Shown here piece after piece: positions 45,640 to 58,454 of a DNA stretch of 64,000 bases. Location of the stretch: NCBI GenBank assembly GCA_023374025.1, contig SIJG01000051.1, positions 106,642 through 170,641 on the forward strand, in the 5' to 3' direction. The notes under the pieces were generated by a model, which saw nothing but the letters and a program-made list of their open reading frames with translations, made no database searches and had not been told where the DNA came from. The DNA comes from Heterodera schachtii (taxonomy: Eukaryota; Nematoda; Chromadorea; Rhabditida; Heteroderidae). The position numbers and the translations under genes were made by a program. Positions within the stretch are counted from its first letter, which is position 1; every line of letters starts with the position of its first letter.

Positions 45640-48600
45640 TTACCAATCATAACGTTGTTGTTCATATTCATCTTCTTTTTCTTCCTCTAGTTCTTCTTCT
45701 TCGTCGTAATAACATGGCACTTCCTCTTCTTCCTCCTTTTGCTCCTCTTTCTCTTCCTCTTTCCATCCATTATTTTCTTCCTCTTTCCATCCATTATTTT
45801 CTTCCTCTTTCCATCCATTATTTTCTTCCTCTTTCCATCCCTCGTTTTCTTTTTCTCCTTTTTCTTCCTCTCCCTTTTCTTTTGCCTTTTCTTCCTTTTC
45901 CTCCCCTTTTTTCTTTTTCTCCTCTTTTTTTGCTTTCGTTCCATTTCCGTTTTGCTGTCGTGTGTCGATGATCGCGTCAAAATAGCATACAATGTACGTT
46001 TTGCCGCACATTGCTGCCCATTTCGATGCGTTCCCCACTTTGTTCGCTATTTCAATGTCCGCTCCTCCTTGCTCCACAAGAAATTTAACTTAATAATCAT
46101 ATATTCTTTTTTATCGTGGTGCGACTTTTGGGGATTTGCAACTTGGGGATCCCGACATTTGGGGACCCGACTTTTGGGGACCCGACATTTGGGGATCCCG
46201 ACATTTGGGGACCCGACATTAGGGAACCCGACATTTGAGGATCCCGACATTTGGGGAGCCGACTTTTGGGGACCCGACACTTAGGGAACCCGACATTTGG
46301 GGACCCGACAATTGGGGACCGAACGACATTTGAGCAAAAGGCACTTAGGGAAACCACCGACATTTGGCAACCCGACATTTAGGGACCCGACATTTGGGGA
46401 TTTTAATAAAATAAAATAAAAATTACTTAAAAATTTAATTTTAAGCCCAAAATTAGACAAAATTACGGCTGCTTTAGCCAGAGTTAATTCCATTGCAAGA
46501 AAAAATTAAATAATATTTTAAAAATTAACTCTGTTTCCGGACTCACCGCGAGGAGGTAGCAGAATTTTGCTGTTAAATTGCATTCTTAAATCCAAATGGA
46601 ACCCTTCTTGGGCGTTATTTGTGCGCCCCAAGTTCTGAAGAACACTATCATGGTGATTCCAGGTATGAACAGGAAACAGTGGAGTTCTTCCACGAACAAA
46701 GTCACACGAAAGATAAGAAACCGAAAAGTAACCTCGGCATTTTGTTGTACGCAATTAGACAGCAAAGTCGTCTGGAATTTTTTGAATGCCCTTGACGGAT
46801 TTCTGTTCCCGTTGGCCCTTGGGAAAGGCACTTTAAATAAAAGTTGAAAAAGGGTGTACTACATAAAAGTGTATTGTGATTTGTCTATTGTTTGTGGTTA
46901 ATATGGGCTCAAAATTCTGCTACCTCCTCGCGGTGAGTCCGGAAACAGAGTTAATTTTTAAAATGTTATTTAATTTTTTCTTGCAATGGAATTAACTCTG
47001 GCTAAAGCAGACTTAATTTTGTCTAATTTTGGGCTTAAAATTAAATTTTTAAATAATTTTTTTTTGTTTTATTAAAATCCCCAAATGTCGGGTCCCTAAA
47101 TGTCGGGTTGCCAAATGTCGGTGGTTTCCCCAAGTGCCTTTTGCTCAACTGTCGTTCGGTCCCCAAATGTCGGGTCCCCAAATGTCGGGTTCCCTAAGTG
47201 TCGGGTCCCCAAAAGTCGGGTCCCCAAATGTCGGGTTCCCTAAGTGTCGGGTCCCCAAAAGTCGGGTCCCCAAATGTCGGGTTCCCTAAGTGTCGGGTCC
47301 CCAAAAGTCGGGTCCCCAAATGTCGGGATCCCCAAGTGTCGGGTTCCCTAAGTGTCGGGTCCCCAAAAGTCAGGTCCCCAAATGTCGGGGTCCCCAAAAG
47401 TCGGGTCCCCAAATGTCGGGTCCCCAAGTTGCAAATCCCCAAAAGTCGGGTAGCCCTTTTTTATATTAGAGAATGCCTTATGCAAATTGACCATGACTAA
47501 TTGTTTTCTCATGCACGCACTATTTCTGACAGAAAACTTGGGTACTGTAGGAAGTAACCCGGTGTATGGTGTAACGGGTTGTCTGTCCCTTTTTGACAAA
47601 CTATGAAACTAAATACATACCATCAATTTTACACGGTACACAATTAATAGAAAAGTATTAATTATGAAAAAGTTTTGATTTAAAAATGGAAATTTTTAGA
47701 TCCCAGTTACCGATTGAAAATTTAGGCCCGTTCCGGGTGAAGAATTACTACTCTAAAAATGAATTTTGACGCATTTTTAAAGGAAAAGAAACAAAAAAAA
47801 AAAAATAAATGAAATTTGGATTTTGGGACTTTTTGGGGTTAGAAATATCATCCCGAACATTTATTAAAAAGCCGGAATTTCGGATTCGGAATATTTTTTT
47901 GTCCATCCGTTCACATTCTGTCACGCCTTACCAATCTCAAAATGTCCATTTGTGCATGCTTCCATCAACGGAGTTTTGCCAAACGATGCCCACTCATTCA
48001 TCATTCTCATCTGATTCACATCTGCCCCTTTGGCCACCAACAATTGGCACACGTCCAAATAGCCCAATTTAGCAGCGTAATGAAGCGGAGAACGACCCAC
48101 TGCTGTAAGTGCAACAAAATCACATTAGAAAAAATAATTGAACAATTAAATTGATGTGAAGCTTAGGGCTCGTAAATTTTAATTTTTACGCAACGCACGT
48201 AAAAATAAACGACGGAATCATTCTGACTAATTACTAGGGATCATTTATTTATGTAAGAAAAATCGCGAAACATGTAAATAAAATATGTATAAAAAACACT
48301 GAAATATGTATGAAATATGTACAAAAATCCAGAAATATGTAGTAAAATATGTAAATAAAATTTTTAAATGCTGTTTTTTGGGAAAAAAAATTCATTCTAA
48401 AGGGTGAAACAGGCACAAATTGCCATAAAAATGACCTAAATAAGCTTAGAATTATCTTTTAATAATTTAAAAATTAATTTATTTATATCCCATTTTTGAA
48501 AAAAAAACTATTTTTTGGGGCACATTGTCAAAAAAATTTTTTTACTTTTCGCAAAAAATTTCTATAAATTCTCAAAATTTTTGAAAAAAATTGCAAAATT

Positions 48601-51600
48601 TTGGATATTTTTGGGGGTATTTCATAAAAAAATTCCCTAAAAATTCTCAAAAAATGCAAAATATGTACAAAAAAATGTGAAAAAGTCCAAAATATGTACA
48701 TATGTAATATGTAGAAAAATCCAAAATATGTAAAAATATGTAAATAAAAGTCCCAACTTTTGTTCGCAAACACAAAAAAGAAAGTGTTTTTCCTACTAAT
48801 TAGAGCATGGAGAATCCAGGAAAAAAACATGTATTTACATAAAAAAATGATCCCTACTAATTACGAACCCAGAATTAATAATCAAGTCTTTTTTATAACT
48901 CGAATTTTCCTTTTCTTAATTGTTTTTTCGTGTATTTTTTAAATCATTTTTATTTTTTTTCCGATTTCTTAGAATTTCTCAGGGTATTAAAAAATTCTTC
49001 TGCGCCGCGCCAAGACTTTACCGCAATTGTCCTTCTGATGCTGCTGATCAGCCGCCGGTGAGTCGCTTTTTTCGACTAAAAATCGCACAATTTGCCGGTC
49101 CTTTTGGGTACAGTATCTCCGCCCAAATGTTTGTTGGCAGTGAACAATGTGACGGAATGCAATAATTAACGCGCAAAAGCCCCGAGAATCTTTGATTTGT
49201 GTGTCGGCGCCCGCTTCTTCCACAAGAAATTTGACTAAAAATTATTCATTTAATTGCCCAAATAAAAATTAATATTTGCCCCAGTAAAATTAATAATTAA
49301 TTCCTTTAATTGCCCCAATAAATGCCGTACCAATCTCTGAATTCCGTGCATAAACTGCTAACATTAATGGCGTTTTGCCATTCGATGTCTGCTGATTGAC
49401 ATTTGCACCTTTTTTAACAATCAATTGACACAGTTGCAAATTGCCCAGATTGACTGCGGCATGAAGTGGTGAAAATCCTGGGTGAAAGCAAATTTTGTCA
49501 AATAGGTTAATCGGATTATTCGATAATGAGAGGCGTGTTGGGAAGAAAAAGAGAAGAGTGCAAATAAGAAGATAGACAGTTAGAGAGTGAAGAGAGACCA
49601 CCCAAAACTAAGAAGACAGACAGACAGAGAATGACGCGAGACCACCCAAGCTGTGCTAATTTGATGTTATTAGTTAACTAATTGTTACCATCATTGTTTG
49701 CCCGGTCAACGCGTGCCCCTTTCTTGATCAAATAACTAGCGATGCCGTCATTTTTGGCAATCAATGCGCAGAGCAAAGCGCTGTTCCCATTAGCATCTGC
49801 CATTTCGACTTTCACTTGGCATTTGTCGACAAGAAATTTAACTGAAATATAAAAATATTTTATAGACATAATTTGACAAGTGGGAGAAGTAATTAGAGGG
49901 TCAGAAGCATTTTTGTAAATTTTCAGAGAAAAAAAAATGAAAATGCAGAGGATAAAAAGTGAAATTTTTATGAAACAGGTAAAAGTAAATTTTTGACATA
50001 AAAGAATCAAAAACGATTTTAAAAAATCAAAATATTCAAAAAAATTTAGGAATACCTAAATTTTCGCATGAGTTTGAATTGGTAAATTTTTAAGAAGTGA
50101 GGAAATTTCTCAACAATTTCAACAAAATTCTAATTTTTTAGGCGACGCCTTTCGGGGCTGCCAAATTATGTCCCATGAGTTTTTCAAAAACTTTTGAAGG
50201 AAATAGTGAAGACAAACAAAGCGAAATTTAACTTTAAATAATTAGTGCTTTTTAAACTTTTTAACCACTGACCAATGGCCGAGTGCCCTCCCTCCGATGC
50301 TGCCATCAATGGTGTCGTGCCACTAGCCGTCTTCAGATTGGCATTGGCCCCATTTTCCGCCAACATTTCACAAACAATCAAAAGACCTTTTTGAGCAGTG
50401 AACAGAAATGCCGTATAACCTTAAAACACAACAATTAGCAAATTTTATTCAAAATATTCACGGCGCTGCCTCTCGGCACCGCCGCTGCCTTTCCAGGAAA
50501 TGTTTAAAAAATAGTTTAGGTCCCGGTTTTTCCAGTTGCCTAGGCCCGTGCTACTATTAATTTTTTTTTTTTCAAAAAAAAACCGAACCAATTTTTAACA
50601 TCCATCACATCTCAATTTTCAGTATGAAATCAATCAGAACAGAGTTCGAAGCAATAAGCATTGTTGCAAAAAAAATTGCCAATTTTTTAAAAATATTTTG
50701 AAGAAAATTAAGAAATTTTTGTGTTAAATTTTTAAGAAATCGAGCTCATGACAATTTTTTGCGGGGTGGGGTCATAATAGAAAGGACAAATCACTGATGG
50801 AGCGTTTATTTCACTATGTGCCTTATTGTTGTAATTTTCTATTTTTTTTTTTGTTTTCTGGAATTAATGATCATGATCAGGGAAATGGCTTGGCACTATG
50901 CCATAATGAATCAACACATCATCGTTAATTTAATTTAGGCAAATTATTGGGCCACTACTAATTGGAAGAAAAAAAAAGGTAATTTAAAAATAAATAATAA
51001 TGAATTGATTTTCGCTGCATGAATGAACTGGTGATGGTATAATTCTTACGGTAGAAAGTGGAATAAAAAATTTCCGATAATTGCAAAATATTTAAGTAAA
51101 TTAAAAAATGAATAAATGCCTATATTTTGCAATTAATGCCAAATTTATCGGGATTCCGCTAAAGTTACCTTTATTGTCCACTTGGTCAAGACGTGCCCCC
51201 ATTGCGATTAAGTAACAAACCACGTCGGTTTTGCCTTTGACCGATGCACGAATCAATGCAGTCGTACCATTTGAATCCGCGAAATTGACGTTGGCTTTGC
51301 AAATTTCAACGCAAAATTCAACTAATTGGATGGATAATTAAAAACACTCATTAAGTGGCTTAGAAAGGTAAAGAAAATGAAAAAATTTACAATAAAAAAC
51401 AGACCAATATTCAAATGTCCGCCAGCAGCTGCCTCCATCAGTGGCGTAATGCCACGCAATGAACGGCAATTGGCATCGGCACCCATCGCGACCAGCAATT
51501 TGCAAGCCGATAAAGCACCACTTCTGGCGGCGGCATGAAGCGGCAACAAAATGCCTTAACGATTAATTGTTTGCATTAATAAAAATTGGCATATTAAAAA

Positions 51601-52037
51601 TTAATTTATAGATTTTTTTATTTTTAATTAATCTTTTAAAATATAATTCTAACAAAGTAAAAATGAATTTAATTGTAATTATGTAGGACAAGATTTTTTT
51701 GCGTGATTATCAGTAGAGCCGGTCGCGGGACGGGATCCGGCGCGGAATTTTGCGAAATCCCAGTCCGCAATCCCGCATTTTGGAAAATGCGGGATTAATC
51801 CCGTCCCGCAAAAAAAAAATTTCGGTTTCAATTACGCAGCGGGATCCGCAAACATTCAAAAACGGCTTTAAATCTAATTTTAAATAGAAAAGGATTAATT
51901 AACATTTAGTTAAATGGCATTTACAAATTGAATTTTCTATTATTGATATTAACATTTTCCAATAACTCACTTCTCTGCAATTTGTGCAGAATATTGCCCT
52001 TCCTGCTGCTGTTGTTTTTCATCAAAGCATAATTCAT
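45640..52037 (-). CDS. Ankyrin-repeat protein with Lys/Glu-rich tail
   Basis: Nine exons, every junction in phase 1: 52037-51971, 51554-51405, 51321-51169, 50419-50273, 49841-49689, 49477-49331, 49234-49022, 48102-47932, 46088-45640 (549 residues). Two exon types alternate. Type A (150, 147, 147, 171 nt) encodes units such as LPLHAAARSGALSACKLLV with GADAN and GITPLMEAAAGGH. Type B (153, 153, 213, then the last exon) encodes units such as VKFLVDKCQVKVEMADANGN. Together they give four double-repeat modules, each about 100 residues. The last exon ends in a highly charged tail with four tandem copies of NGWKEEEN-type units. Ankyrin repeats bind partner proteins; no signal peptide or other domain is seen, so the role is unknown. 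Introns 7 and 8 contain transposons. Confidence 0.85.
46115..47455. mobile_element. Mutator-like element with transposase remnant
   Basis: The 9-mer CTTTTTTAT flanks both sides (46106-46114 and 47456-47464). Inverted arms of about 450 bp run from CGACTTTTGGGG inward. They consist of about 20 degenerate GGGGACCCGACATTT units and then a unique stretch ending TGCTACCTCCTCGCGG. The centre (about 46575-46905, minus strand) encodes FPVHTWNHHDSVLQNLGRTN and NNAQEGFH, the conserved C-terminal region of MULE/FLYWCH-type transposases. The rest of the transposase is missing. It sits in the last intron of the ankyrin gene. Confidence 0.85.
48235..48856. mobile_element. hAT-like element in an ankyrin-gene intron
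   Basis: Ends TAGGGATCATTTATTT and, inverted, TAGGGATCATTTTTTT, flanked by the 8-bp duplication CTAATTAC (48227-48234 and 48857-48864). The body has AATATGTA(A/C)A repeats. 622 bp, non-autonomous. Confidence 0.85.
51715..51850. repeat. GC-rich repeat with hairpin
   Basis: AGAGCCGGTCGCGGGACGGG begins a block with the perfect palindrome CCCGCATTTT-GG-AAAATGCGGG near 51771-51792. Similar GGGAC/CGGGA-rich blocks lie near 8230-8295 and 58524-58670. Probably ends or remnants of one transposon family. It lies in intron 1 of the ankyrin gene. Confidence 0.55.
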
Positions 52038-52119
52038 TTCTAATATGAGCAATAACTAAAAATTTAAACATAATTTACCAAACTAAATTATAAAAAGAAT
52101 TGAAAAAGTAATTGTTGCT

Positions 52120-52705
52120 GCGTTAATTAAGGTGATTAAGTTAATTCCCCCCCCCCCACCTTATTCTCTCTAATCTGCCATGGAACGATATTTATTTTAT
52201 GAATGAAAAAAAAGCAACAAAATTTGCAGTGACTTGCATTTTTATTGGCCCGTTTTGCCCCAAATGGAAATTGCGTTCATTTCTTTTCTTTTCTTCAATT
52301 TACCGAAATATATTAGCAAAATAGAATTTAAAATATAATTTTTAATAAGTTAATTAAGGTAATTAAGCTAATTGCCCCCGCGCCCTTTATTCTTTAAACT
52401 AACATGGAACGATATTATTACGCATTTTATGGATAAAAAAATCAACAAATTTGGAGTGATTTACAACTTTATTGGGCCGTTTTGCCCAATTAAATATCAA
52501 ATGGAAATTGCATTCATTTCGTTCTAATGAGCTAATTAAGGTAATTAAGTTAAATCTTAAACTGACATGGAACGATATTACTACTCTTTTTTGGATCAAT
52601 AAAGCAACAAACTTTGGAGTAATTTGCATTTTTATTGGGCCGTTTTGCCCAATTTAAATATGTATTAAATGTTTCTTTTCTTTTCTTTTCTTTTCTTTTC
52701 TTTCG
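52120..52705. repeat. Three imperfect tandem units plus CTTTT microsatellite
   Basis: Three units start at about 52118, 52345 and 52528. Each has TTAATTAAGG(T/A), CATGGAACGATATTA, CAACAAA..TTTG(G/C)AGTGA and TTTATTGG(G)CCGTTTTGCCC. Unit length falls from about 200 to 150. The array ends in six TTTTC units at 52674-52703. Located just upstream of the ankyrin gene start. Confidence 0.75.
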
Positions 52706-53913
52706 TTCGTTCATTTTGCCAATTCACCGCCGATAAGATTTTCTGTTCGATTCTGTGGTCAAATAAACTTTTTTCTGTTCATCGGCCAATTGGAATATGT
52801 GCTGTGATCACCGTCCGATAAGAAAGGCGCAAAATGAAAAGGGAAAAATGGGGAAAAAATGGAAATGGCACAAAAAATGGGAACGGATGGGCGACAGAAC
52901 GAATGTTGTTTATGATTAACATTTTCCATTCATTCATTTTTTGTCCCATTTGTTGGCCTCTTCTGCTGTTACTGATTTTATCGGAAAACAACGGCAAAAG
53001 AACGCAAAGAAAAAAAAGGCCAAAAATGCGGGGAGTGAATGAACGGAGGGGGGGGGGGAGCATTTGCAACATAATAAAATTAAAATATTACAACAAAATC
53101 CCACGATTTACATTATGTACACAATCAAGCAGAACAATTAAATTGAAAAAATTCACAGGAAAAAATTTTAAATTTAATTTTTTTAAAAGATTTTGAATCG
53201 TTTCGTAATTCATACCGATAAAATTAATAATCGAGAGCAAACAAAATTATTTGAATGTCTCAAAAATAATTAAAATTTTAATTTGATCATAACTGTTTGT
53301 CAAATAAAGAACATTTTCATTAACAAGTTAATTATAAATTTTTGTCATTGCATTATTTAGCTATCGAAAAAATACAAATTGAAGACAAGAAAATGACTGA
53401 CTTATATATGTATCAAAAAATTAAAATTCATTAATTTCAATACCGTATGCTTTATTTCACCAGCAGACCATCTTTTTCTTATTTTATTTCTTTACTTCAC
53501 TTTTCTTTCCGTTCCTTCTGAAAAATTGAAAACATCATTTTAAATAAGTTAATCCTAATTGAACCAATTGGGGCTCATAATAAACGATGCGGCCAAATTA
53601 ACGAGTGAGGGCCAATTCATAGCGAGGGGGGGGGGGGGTAAGCTAGAGAGAGATAAAGGGAGACGGCGAGAGTGTGTGGGAAATAAGATGACAGACAGTG
53701 AGAGAGTGAAGAGAGAGATTGTCCCCGCTACCGATCCCTCCCCCGCCCGTCAAAGAAAGAGTAACAAATTAAACATTTCAATTTCTATTTATAAAATTAT
53801 CATTTTGCAAATCGTAATACTGCTAACACTCGAAGGCTTTAAACAAATGCCAACCCATTACATTCGTTTTACTTTAATTGCATTCATTTTGTTGGCAATT
53901 TTCTAAGCATTGA
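52706..53913. other. Spacer between ankyrin and stomatin genes
   Basis: AT-rich DNA with short G-runs near 53045 and 53628 and a purine stretch at 53640-53755. A + strand frame at 53559-53906 is low-complexity. No gene I can support. Confidence 0.45.
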
Positions 53914-56765
53914 TCACCTGATATAGTGTTTGATCAGCTCCATTGGCAGTGGGAAAATGATTGTCCGATTCTTTTCAGCACTAAAATAATTAAAAATATT
54001 TAAAAAAAAATTTTTGGTTATTTTATTTTATTTCCACGCTTTTTGCCTTATCGAAGTCAATGTTTGGAGAAAGCGGAGTTGAATGGCAACCGGCGACTGC
54101 GCAACGGTGTGTGCCGCTTCGCTTAACGCTTTTGAGGCTTTCTGCTCGCCTTCGGCAGCAATAATCTATAAAAATTAATTTTAAATTTTTAAATTTTTCA
54201 TCTTAATAAAATAATTTTTAAATTCAACCCAATCTTCTAAAAGCATGATAAAATGAAAGCTTTTGAACATAAAAATGCATCCCTAGTGATTTGGTAAAAT
54301 AAACATTTTTTACAATTTTAATTGTTAAAATTTTGTTTATCAAATTTAAACACTTCGTAAAAATTTGATTAAATATTAATTTGTATTGTATTTCCTCTTC
54401 TTAATTTGTGTTACCTTTGCGCCCGCTTCGCGCGTTGCCTCCGCTTCAGCGGCCATTGCCCTTTGAAGCTGCACCGGGAGGCGGACATCCTTCATCTCCA
54501 CTCGTTCCACCTTCACTCCCCAGGGGCTAAAAAATAATTAAAATTTAATCCAATAAAATAAAGGATTTTTTGGTGTTTGGGAGGCATTTAAAAATGAATT
54601 TTCGATTAAAAATTGCTATTTTATGGAGTCCATCTGAAGTATATCCCAATCCTTGAATAAACATTGCCAACTTTGTTATTTCGTCCAGTGTGCTTTGCAT
54701 TTGCAGGGAGATTTGTTCGCGGTCGCTAAATTTTTTAAATATTATTCTAAAAAATATATTTAAATCATTTTCGACCTTAACATTTCGGCCAATGTTTTTG
54801 TGCCCAAAATGTTCCTTAGCGTGGTTTGGGCCAACAATTTTGTGGATCGACTTGAATCCTCCACATTTGTCACCGAAATGGTCGCATTTGATATACGAAA
54901 ATAGACGACAACATCCTGAAAATTTTTTTTTATATTTTTAAAATAAAAAGGAAATAATTTTCTATAAATGGAAAAAAAAACTATAATAATGGCAATTAAT
55001 TAGAATAATAATATAATTAAGAAATATTAATTTCATGTTTTACCACTGCTACGGTGACAGCATCGCGAGAGAGAATCTTCAAAATCATAATAATTAGTTT
55101 TATTTATTTAATTTTAAAAATATTAAATATGTAGTCGAATTCGTACCTCTTGGGGTGGCACGTCAAATGAAAGCACTCGCAAGTCAACCTTTCGGTAGGT
55201 GTCAATGCATGGAATTACGATAAAAATGCCTTAAAATTAATATTTTACAAATAATAAAATTAAATCTCTTGAAAGTCACCCGGGCCGCGGGCTCCGCCGG
55301 GCAACAAACGGCCCAATCGGAAAATGACAGCTCTTTCATATTCACGGACAACCTGAAAATGAATTTTAAATATTTAAACACTTTAATAATAGTTTTTTTG
55401 TACCTTTACGCAAAAACAAATTGCAATTGGAAAAGTGAGGGCAAGCAAAATGTAGGAAAAGATCATCAGAATGTAGCCACTGATGCCCAAATTGCCAGTC
55501 ATCGGCTCTTAAATTGTTGTTGTTTTTAATACAAAAAAATAGTTTTGTAAAAAAATTATTTTACCAATATTTAATTAGAAAAACTAAAATAAACTTGGTT
55601 CAAATGGCGAATATTCCAGGCCCAGCACGTGGCTGGAAAACCGGTGATGAATTCGAGGATTACGCATTTCATTAATGCCAATTAAAATTGGAAAATGAAT
55701 TTGGAAAATATAAAATCAATTCTCTTTGGCATTTTTCTCTCTGCCAATGAATTGGGCCACCGGCGCTGAGTTTGAAAGGCTTAAGGTAGGGCCAAAACAA
55801 ATATTTATACACGGGGATTTATTGGCTGAGTTGCACAGGAAGGAGTAGTAGTTGAATAATTGGTTATTAGTCCGACCAATTTCATTTGACAAAAAAACGG
55901 AAAATAGGAAAATTTTAAACATTTGGGGAGAAATATATTTTGTAAGATTAAATTAAAAGAAAAATTAAATATTTTAGGAAATTTTTATGGGTTATGAAAC
56001 CAAATCTTTCCAATTTAGCTATATAATTGGAGTATTCATTTTTAGTGAGCTTTTTTTAAATAAACAAGCAATAAATCCAAAAAATTGATGAAAACCTAAT
56101 TTTAAATTATAATTTAAAAAAACAATGCAAATTGAAATGATTTTTTAGAGATTCATTTAATTTAGAAACATTTTTCAATGGCTGACTCTTTTCTAACGGA
56201 AATATTAATGCCTTAAAAATAAACAAAGCGTGTAAATCCTTTGTAAAATGAATGAATGCAAAATGCCTTTTTAAGGTGTTAGTGGTGAGGATGGCCTTGG
56301 CAAAAGAAAAAAATGGACAATGGAAAAAGAAACATTGCCAATGAATGGGAAGGAATTGGCATTTTTATTCTTTAACATAATTTTAATTTGAATAACACAA
56401 AAATTTAACAAAAAAAGGTTTTTGCTATTTTTATATTTTTGTTTTAAAAAATAAAATAAAATCGAAACTTAATATAATTAATTTAATCATTAACCATTAC
56501 CATTTGCAAAGAAATCGTTACGGTCATTGCCCTTGAACCGAATTGACTGGTGCTGATAATGCTAAAAAATACGTTTTTTTTTTTGCTTAAATTCAATAAA
56601 AAATGCCTGTGATGCTTGGAAATGACGTTGGTGTTGTGTCCAATGCGATGTCGTCGCCGTCATCGGTTGTGTTGCAGAAGCTGCTTGGCCTCGTCTGCTG
56701 CTGTTGGTCAAAGTTGACGACGCTCGCCCTTTTCTCGAACTCAAAAGTCCTCTCAAAAATGTCAT
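53914..56765 (-). CDS. Stomatin/UNC-1-type membrane scaffold, two 5' ends
   Basis: Common exons: 55507-55404, 55352-55280, 55229-55147, 55076-55044, 54915-54776, 54725-54672, 54526-54415, 54165-54047, 53980-53914. Short form starts at 55667 (exon 55667-55595; 285 residues). Long form starts at 56765 (exons 56765-56607 and 56561-56501; 334 residues). Both splice in phase 1 into 55507. A hydrophobic hairpin ([16 protein letters not shown]) is followed by [87 protein letters not shown] and [14 protein letters not shown]. This is near-invariant stomatin. Stomatins organise membrane lipids and regulate channels and gap junctions; UNC-1 acts with innexins in worms. Introns 54046-53981 and 56606-56562 are GC-AG. 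Confidence 0.9.
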
Positions 56766-58238
56766 TTTAATAAGAGGCTAAAAAATAAATTGAAAATGGC
56801 AGAATTTTTTGACAAAAAAATCAAAAAAAAAAATAAATAAATTTGTACATTTTTGGGCATTTCCTTCCTCTCAAAATGAAAAATTAATCAATGTTTTTTG
56901 CCGAGTTCGCCTCCATAACTTGCCGCTTTTAAGCCTTCGGCTTCGCTTATTAGTGCCGTCGTTGGCACATTTTGCCAACTTTGCCTTTGCCGGGGATACA
57001 CATCATAATGATGGAATAATTGAGTTAAAGTAAGTCCTAAGTGGCAAGGAATGTTGTGGTAAAGTCTCGCACAAATAAACGGCGGAAGAAAATGTGAAAT
57101 GATTATTGGCCAAATAAAAACATTCGGAAAAATTTTAAATTAAATAATATTTGGTAAAGAAAAAATAGCATGAATTTATTACCAAAAATGCTAAAATATG
57201 ACTGATAACGAATAAAACTGAAGAAACACTACATTTTTTTGTTTGTATGCTTATTTTTCCAACAATTAATATTAAGATAAATATTTCAAAAAAATTTTTT
57301 AACTAAGATAATTTAGTCAAAATACCATAGAATAATTACAGAGAATGTAATTATAAATTAATTGGAGTGTACATTTGAAAGAAAAATGAATTGCATGACA
57401 CTCTGCTGAAAGTAAAATTGCATGGTTTTTATGAATTAGAAACCGCACACTCTCACACAAATACTTTTGTGCCAGGGAATGCCATCAACCGACGAAAAAA
57501 AGTGCCGGCTGAGCCCTCAGGCAATTGGCAATTGCTTTATGGGGGGACTCAGCGGGCATCAATCACCCCCATAAAAAGGAGAAAAAAAAGAAATTAAAAT
57601 TGAAAGCGGAATGGGAAGAAAACTCAAATTTAAATGAAAAAACATTCAATAGAATTGTTGGTCTCTCCTAATTATGCATTTAATAATTGATATTATAAAA
57701 TGGAGTTTTGGAATGTGATATCATTTGAAATGCTACTTTTATGAAATTTTCTTTGAAAACATCCAAATTTATAGTGGAAGCCGATAAAGCTAAAATATTT
57801 TTGAATCAAAACTGAGTTCTAGGAAGATGTGTGCTTATATCTAAATTTGCTGTCAGATTGTCTAGGGATTCTTTATCAATTTATTTTTTTTTTTCAATTT
57901 TTGCATATTTTTGTCATTACGCCATGGCCAAATGAACCATAATTCTTCGTTATTCAGCATCGTATGATACCATAAATGATCTTATGTTAGTTGTTTTTTC
58001 GTTTGTTTATATTGATGTTGGAGACAGACAATTATGGGAGAACTAATAAATGCGAATGACAAAAAATAAATAAAACTGAAAAAAGATATTGTTTAAATAA
58101 TTTTAAATTTCATTTTCATCAAACCAAAAAAGTCCATATGAATGAGAAGCATCGACTTCTTATGCCATCACAATCCCTCAACAACAATTTATTGCTTGTG
58201 GCGGCCAAACGGCCAACTCACACATCTGCTGCTCACTG

Positions 58239-58454
58239 ATGTGCTTTTTCCTTGTGCTCGTCTTTTTGTTTCAGTTAAAAATTATTATTTTTACTGGAGA
58301 AAATTTTAAAAGAAAATGCCACATTTTTGAAAATAAATTCACTAAAAAAATCCAATGCGAATTCGGAAATGAAATATTAAAAATTCTCTTTACCACAATA
58401 TGTAAATTGGAATCATTTTACATTGAGAAAGGGCTGAGAAATGTGAAGAATTAG
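58239..58454 (+). CDS. Weak candidate for a small secreted protein
   Basis: A 71-codon frame begins with a strongly hydrophobic segment (MCFFLVLVFLFQLKIII) followed by a Lys-rich part with three cysteines. No family is recognised and no splice or leader signal supports it. AT-rich DNA often gives such frames by chance. Confidence 0.2.
   Translation: MCFFLVLVFLFQLKIIIFTGENFKRKCHIFENKFTKKIQCEFGNEILKILFTTICKLESFYIEKGLRNVKN

Noticed and set aside
46586..46847. + strand 83-codon frame in the centre of the Mutator-like element
   Set aside because: The minus strand carries the recognisable transposase motif; the + frame is its shadow.
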